Shown piece by piece: positions 60,742 to 64,000 of a DNA stretch of 64,000 bases. This stretch comes from JBKBII01 sp046299415. Its GTDB lineage: Bacteria > Pseudomonadota > Gammaproteobacteria > Ectothiorhodospirales > Ectothiorhodospiraceae. Made by a program: the position numbers and the translations under genes. The notes beneath the pieces were generated by a model. It had not been told where the DNA came from, did no database searches, and saw nothing but the letters and a program-made list of their open reading frames with translations. Positions within the stretch are counted from its first letter, which is position 1, and each line of letters begins with the position of its first letter. Location: assembly GCA_046299415.1 (NCBI GenBank), contig JBKBII010000004.1:196626-260625 (forward strand), written 5' to 3'.

Positions 60742-62814
60742 TCAGTACATGACGATCGGCTGGCGCATGCCATCGACATAGACGATGTGCCATTGATCAC
60801 CGATCCACACCCAATCCTGAATGGCCTCGACCTGATCGCGCGGGATTTCGACAATTCGCCCGTCGGGCAGCTGGAATTGGGGGATCTCGTGCTCGTAGGG
60901 CACTTTGACGCGATAGCGATTGGGGCCGAGCTGCTCAATATCGCCGATATCGAAGCTGTGGATCACGATGCGATATTGCGTGCGCGCCTGAACGTGCCCT
61001 TCACGGCCCTGGCGACTGGTGTAGAACGGATCGTAGAAATCGAAGGTCTTGTCATGTTCGGCGTTGAGGCGAAGCGTCCAGTACTCGCGCACGCGCTCGA
61101 CGAGGGCATCGAGATCAGGCGCAAGAGCCGCATATTGACCGGTTGCGGGCCAATCCGTGATGACCGTTGCGTCGTTGCGTCGACGCGAGTCGTCATACTC
61201 GGTCCATGCAACCATAGGCGATCCCGTCGACGAGAGGTTGAGCGCAGGGAACATTGCAAAACGTTTGCCGGGATCGGGCGACAGCAACTGCTCCTCGGTT
61301 TGCCAGGTCAAGCCACCGTCGCTGCTGTGATTGCCGTAAATCGCAGGGATGATGTGACGAAGGTCGTGCCAAGCGACCCAGACCTTTTCGCCCGCAGGAT
61401 CGAATACCACCGCGGGGAAGTGCGCTGTCGCGGTATCGTGGGGTTCGACGTTGTTCAAGCGCACAGGGCTGGCGAAGCCGTCTTCGTGTGTGATTCGTGA
61501 TGCGAACAGGGCATCGGCGCCGCTGCCTTTTCGGATGCCGACGATGACCAAGGCGCCGCCGGCGGGCGATCGATGGGTGCTAAATCCAGCGATGAGTTCG
61601 TCCGTCTCAAGATCGAGACGGATGACCTCGTCCGCGCTGCCATCGGCGGCGACCCAGCGAGCGAGCAACCCGTTGTGATTTCGATCGGGCCAAAACAGCA
61701 CTGTTCCATCAGTCGCATTGACGACACGCAGATGCTGGCGCAGACCGGGCGCTTCTACCTTGACAGGATCTTCAAAACGCTGTCCACGGTCGCTCGATGT
61801 CACGATCGTGGCCTCGTCAGCCGTGTTGCCGCGCCAAGCGATAACGACATCATCTCCGCGACGGCTTGCACCGAGATCGAACAGCGCCGTGCCGGGTGCG
61901 GCCTCAAAGATTGTGCTTGTGGTTACGATGTCGACCGCGCCGGTATCGGAGGCGACGCGCCAGTCGGCCCAGTGAATGGCCGGTTTTCCTTCGGCGTCGA
62001 CGGTCGAGGCCGCGATCGAGAAGCCGTCAGCACGGGGTAACAGCGCGAAGTCGACGATCTCGGCCTCGCCGAAGGCGAGTGTTGCCGGGGCCGCGAATCG
62101 TCGTTGTTCAAAATCGAGGACGGCGACACGATAGTGGCGAGCCGGGCGCTGTCCTCCCGTCGTGTGTGTGTCGACTTCACGCCAGGTTGCGAGGACATGT
62201 TCGCCGACGCGCTGGACGCGGATTTGATCGCGGGTCGGGGCAGATTCGACGGCTTCTGTCGCGATTCCCGCATCCGATGTTGCCGACGCTTCGGCTGACG
62301 TGGGCGCTGACTCGGACGCCGATTGGAGCGCGGGCAGCGTCGCAGTGTGACCATCGCGGAGGCGCAGCAGGGTCGGCTGACTGTCGTCGTCGCGGGTCAG
62401 AAGCCACAGTTCGTTATCGGCGGTGCGCACGACAGTCGGCTCGGTCTGGCGATCGGCACTCCGGTAGTGCGGCAAGTCCGTGAGGTTCGTGCTGTCGTTG
62501 GGCTGCGTGTCGATGGTTTCGGCTGCTGTCGTCTCGTCGCCCTGCGGATTGGCGTCTGACTCTTCGATCGAGGTCGAGATCGGTGCATCAGGCGCTGACA
62601 CGGCGCTTGATGGGTCGGTGGTTTCGGCGTCGGGGGCGTTACAGCCCGTCAGGAGGGCGAGCGTTACACCGGCCATGAGCGCGGCTGGTGCAAAGCATCG
62701 CAGTCTTGAACGGCCGGGGTTCAGCGCAGCGGCGCCGATCCGAGGCGGATGCGATGCGGTCACTTTGTCCATGCAGATGGAAGGTTGACGAAGGAAGAAG
62801 TTCACAACTGACAT
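60742..62814 (-). CDS. Lipoprotein with propeller-like region and C-terminal NTF2-like domain
   Basis: About 690 residues with a lipoprotein signal: CFAPAALMAGVTLALLTGC (Cys codon at 62641-62643). An acidic, threonine/serine-rich linker follows. The middle is beta-rich with Asp-box-like turns (SSDRGQRFEDPV, SSDGGLTWQTEEQLLSPDPGKRFAMFPAL, EKVWVAWHDLRH), suggesting a sialidase-type propeller without evidence of catalysis. The last 120 residues (LVERVREYWTLRLNAEHDKTFDFYDPFY...VWIGDQWHIVYVDG) look like an NTF2/SnoaL-type domain. I used ATG 62814, which has AGGA seven bases upstream; ATG 62772 gives a shorter n-region. The function is unknown; the mature protein should sit in the periplasm, membrane-anchored. 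Confidence 0.72.
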   Translation of the reverse strand: MSVVNFFLRQPSICMDKVTASHPPRIGAAALNPGRSRLRCFAPAALMAGVTLALLTGCNAPDAETTDPSSAVSAPDAPISTSIEESDANPQGDETTAAETIDTQPNDSTNLTDLPHYRSADRQTEPTVVRTADNELWLLTRDDDSQPTLLRLRDGHTATLPALQSASESAPTSAEASATSDAGIATEAVESAPTRDQIRVQRVGEHVLATWREVDTHTTGGQRPARHYRVAVLDFEQRRFAAPATLAFGEAEIVDFALLPRADGFSIAASTVDAEGKPAIHWADWRVASDTGAVDIVTTSTIFEAAPGTALFDLGASRRGDDVVIAWRGNTADEATIVTSSDRGQRFEDPVKVEAPGLRQHLRVVNATDGTVLFWPDRNHNGLLARWVAADGSADEVIRLDLETDELIAGFSTHRSPAGGALVIVGIRKGSGADALFASRITHEDGFASPVRLNNVEPHDTATAHFPAVVFDPAGEKVWVAWHDLRHIIPAIYGNHSSDGGLTWQTEEQLLSPDPGKRFAMFPALNLSSTGSPMVAWTEYDDSRRRNDATVITDWPATGQYAALAPDLDALVERVREYWTLRLNAEHDKTFDFYDPFYTSRQGREGHVQARTQYRIVIHSFDIGDIEQLGPNRYRVKVPYEHEIPQFQLPDGRIVEIPRDQVEAIQDWVWIGDQWHIVYVDGMRQPIVMY

Positions 62815-63627
62815 TAGGCGGTCCTGTAAATGGGTCGTCGTGTCGGGGATTTGAACAGCGGTTGCCTGCGCGCCGGTTGGAATACGCTGATTGTATCCAG
62901 CAGGGACTTCGCGGCGGTGCGGTTCGCTCGAATCCGATACCTGCGATGCCGCGCGCGGTGGTCGCGTTGTTGCAGGTGGTTGTCGCACCGAATGGCTGTC
63001 ATTCTCGCATAGGTCGATGTGAGCGGTCAGGGGCAGAGTTTTCACGCGATGCGCAGACATCAACATCGCGACGGAGCCGGCCGTGCGATTGCAACAACCT
63101 GGGCTTTTCGGCTGTCGCGGTGGACCCAGAGGGGCTAATGATGATGGTTTGCTCGAGTTCTTGATTTGTGGCTCTGGCCGACGGCGAGACGCCTCAGTAT
63201 GCATTTGAGATTGAATAGGATCTGAGGCGAGGGTTTTGCGGACCGGGTTTGTCGGGGGTGAGGCTAGGCGTACGACAATACAGGCGTCAGTCGCGTCGCC
63301 CCGATCACGCAGGGCTGTGTTGCGCGGAGTCGGCGGTCGTCCTCGTGGGCTGTCCTTATGGGTCGTGATGGTTCGTGGATCGTGTACCGAATGTGGGGCG
63401 GATGGGCTGTTCGCGAAGGTGCGGGTTTGCGCGGTTCCTGCCGAGCGCGTTGCGAGTGTTTGCCTCGGTGTATGGATGTGGTGCGTGGCGCTGCGTAGCG
63501 ATGGGGATGGCTCGAAGACGCGGACGCAAGAACGCAAGAACGCAAGAACGCGACGAGCGTACGGAGGCGGATGGGCGCACGGAGGGGGCGGTTGAGGGTG
63601 TGTTGGCTTTGGCGCTAAGACGGGCAC
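62815..63627. other. Gene-free stretch upstream of the lipoprotein gene
   Basis: About 810 bases. The lipoprotein frame remains open upstream through most of it, but the translation is proline/arginine-rich without motifs. It includes three tandem copies of CGCAAGAA at 63525-63548. Confidence 0.45.
63525..63548. repeat. Three tandem copies of CGCAAGAA
   Basis: Perfect octamer copies at 63525-63532, 63533-63540 and 63541-63548, followed by a diverged CGCGACGA. A short tandem repeat in intergenic DNA that could vary in copy number by slippage. Confidence 0.85.
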
Positions 63628-63671
63628 AAAAAAGCCCGCGTCATCTCCCTACACGGGGATGGGCGGGCTTT
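63628..63671 (-). terminator. Rho-independent terminator of the gene at the right edge
   Basis: Arms AAAGCCCGC (63631-63639) and GCGGGCTTT (63663-63671) form nine pairs, with a smaller hairpin possible in the loop. The A run at 63628-63633 is a U run on the minus-strand transcript. It lies about 145 bases past the stop of the partial gene. Confidence 0.88.
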
Positions 63672-63816
63672 GGACCCAACGACGGTTGTCGAGCCGGTCA
63701 GTCTTTGTCAGTTCCGGTCAGTCGACGAGTCTTGGCTGATGAGGCTTGGCCAAGACTCGAAGCGATGGCTGACGGGCTTTGCGGCGGGTCGACTGTTCGT
63801 TGGTTGTCTAGCCTTA

Positions 63817-64000
63817 TTAACCACCCGTAACAGGAGGCAGCGGCAGCCGGGAATCCACGCCTTCAACGGGGTTGATGAAGGTGACCGGACGGCCGAGCTC
63901 GGTCGGGACGTTCTGGATCTTGAACATCAAAGACGGACGGCTCGTCTCGAGCGAGGCCCAGCCGCCATCGGCGAACGGCGCGGTGAGCAGCTGCTGGGTG
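63817..64000 (-). CDS. C-terminal end of an unidentified protein (partial)
   Basis: The last 60 codons of a gene that begins beyond the window, read from 64000 down to a TAA at 63817-63819. The tail contains WASLETSRPSLMFKIQNVP and TFINPVEGVDSRLPLPPVTGG. The clean frame to the edge, stop codon and downstream terminator support a real gene. I do not recognise the family from this fragment. Confidence 0.6.
   Translation of the reverse strand, partial: TQQLLTAPFADGGWASLETSRPSLMFKIQNVPTELGRPVTFINPVEGVDSRLPLPPVTGG

Noticed and set aside
63525..63548. Possible CRISPR array
   Set aside because: Octamer copies are directly adjacent with no spacers; no cas gene is in the window.
60742..63627. Longer form of the lipoprotein gene (961 codons)
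   Set aside because: The additional 270 residues are proline/arginine-rich and precede the lipoprotein signal, which must be N-terminal; a ribosome site lies at the internal ATG.

Overview
The window reads as one contiguous chromosomal segment of a GC-rich gammaproteobacterium. The type II secretion genes run E-F-G-H-I-J-K-L-M-N-D, as in the xps system of xanthomonads. The tRNA cluster Pro-Arg-His-Lys also resembles that group. The mla-murA-hisG-hisD-hisC neighbourhood and the short HisG are more like Pseudomonas-type gammaproteobacteria. A deep-branching Xanthomonadales/Chromatiales-like lineage fits best; this placement is inference. No phage, insertion sequence, CRISPR array or rRNA gene is visible.

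Layout. 1-8.8 kb: a copper-chaperone-like HMA protein, ilvD, an OmpA-domain envelope protein, then an iron-uptake operon (TonB-dependent receptor, PepSY-type membrane protein, membrane-anchored ferredoxin reductase) behind a good candidate Fur box. 8.8-21 kb: housekeeping genes (hemL, ispG, pnp, folD) separated by long gene-free stretches, with a small membrane protein, an orphan SUMF1/FGE-like protein and a membrane diguanylate cyclase. 21.1-22 kb: four tRNA genes. 23-34 kb: the phospholipid-trafficking mla genes, murA, then hisG, a DAHP synthase, hisD and hisC. 34-36.7 kb: a soluble diguanylate cyclase with a disrupted GGDEF domain and a lower-GC undecaprenyl-phosphate sugar transferase. 36.8-47.8 kb: a complete-looking xps-type type II secretion operon lacking gspC and the prepilin peptidase.

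47.9-60 kb is a glycan locus. On the plus strand, directly behind the secretin gene, lie an ABC polysaccharide exporter (Wzm/Wzt-like), a large protein with a GNAT-like domain and an O-GlcNAc-transferase-like GT41 protein with N-terminal TPR-like repeats. Convergent on the minus strand is a three-gene set (GT2 glycosyltransferase, SMR-like flippase, GT-C-like membrane protein) resembling a Gtr-type lipid-linked sugar transfer module. The right end holds a lipoprotein with a propeller-like region and an NTF2-like domain, and the C-terminus of a further gene ending in a strong terminator.

Two patterns cut across the window. Conserved operons contain gene-free gaps of 300-500 bases where relatives have almost none. 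Several conserved proteins carry hydrophilic, low-complexity insertions or extensions (MlaF, the second GGDEF protein, Wzt, the GNAT protein, the GT41 protein, the GT2 enzyme). Two of these inserts contain nested inverted repeats in the DNA. The most unusual candidates are the T2SS-linked glycosylation locus with its GT41 enzyme, the palindrome-bearing in-frame insertions, and the iron operon.
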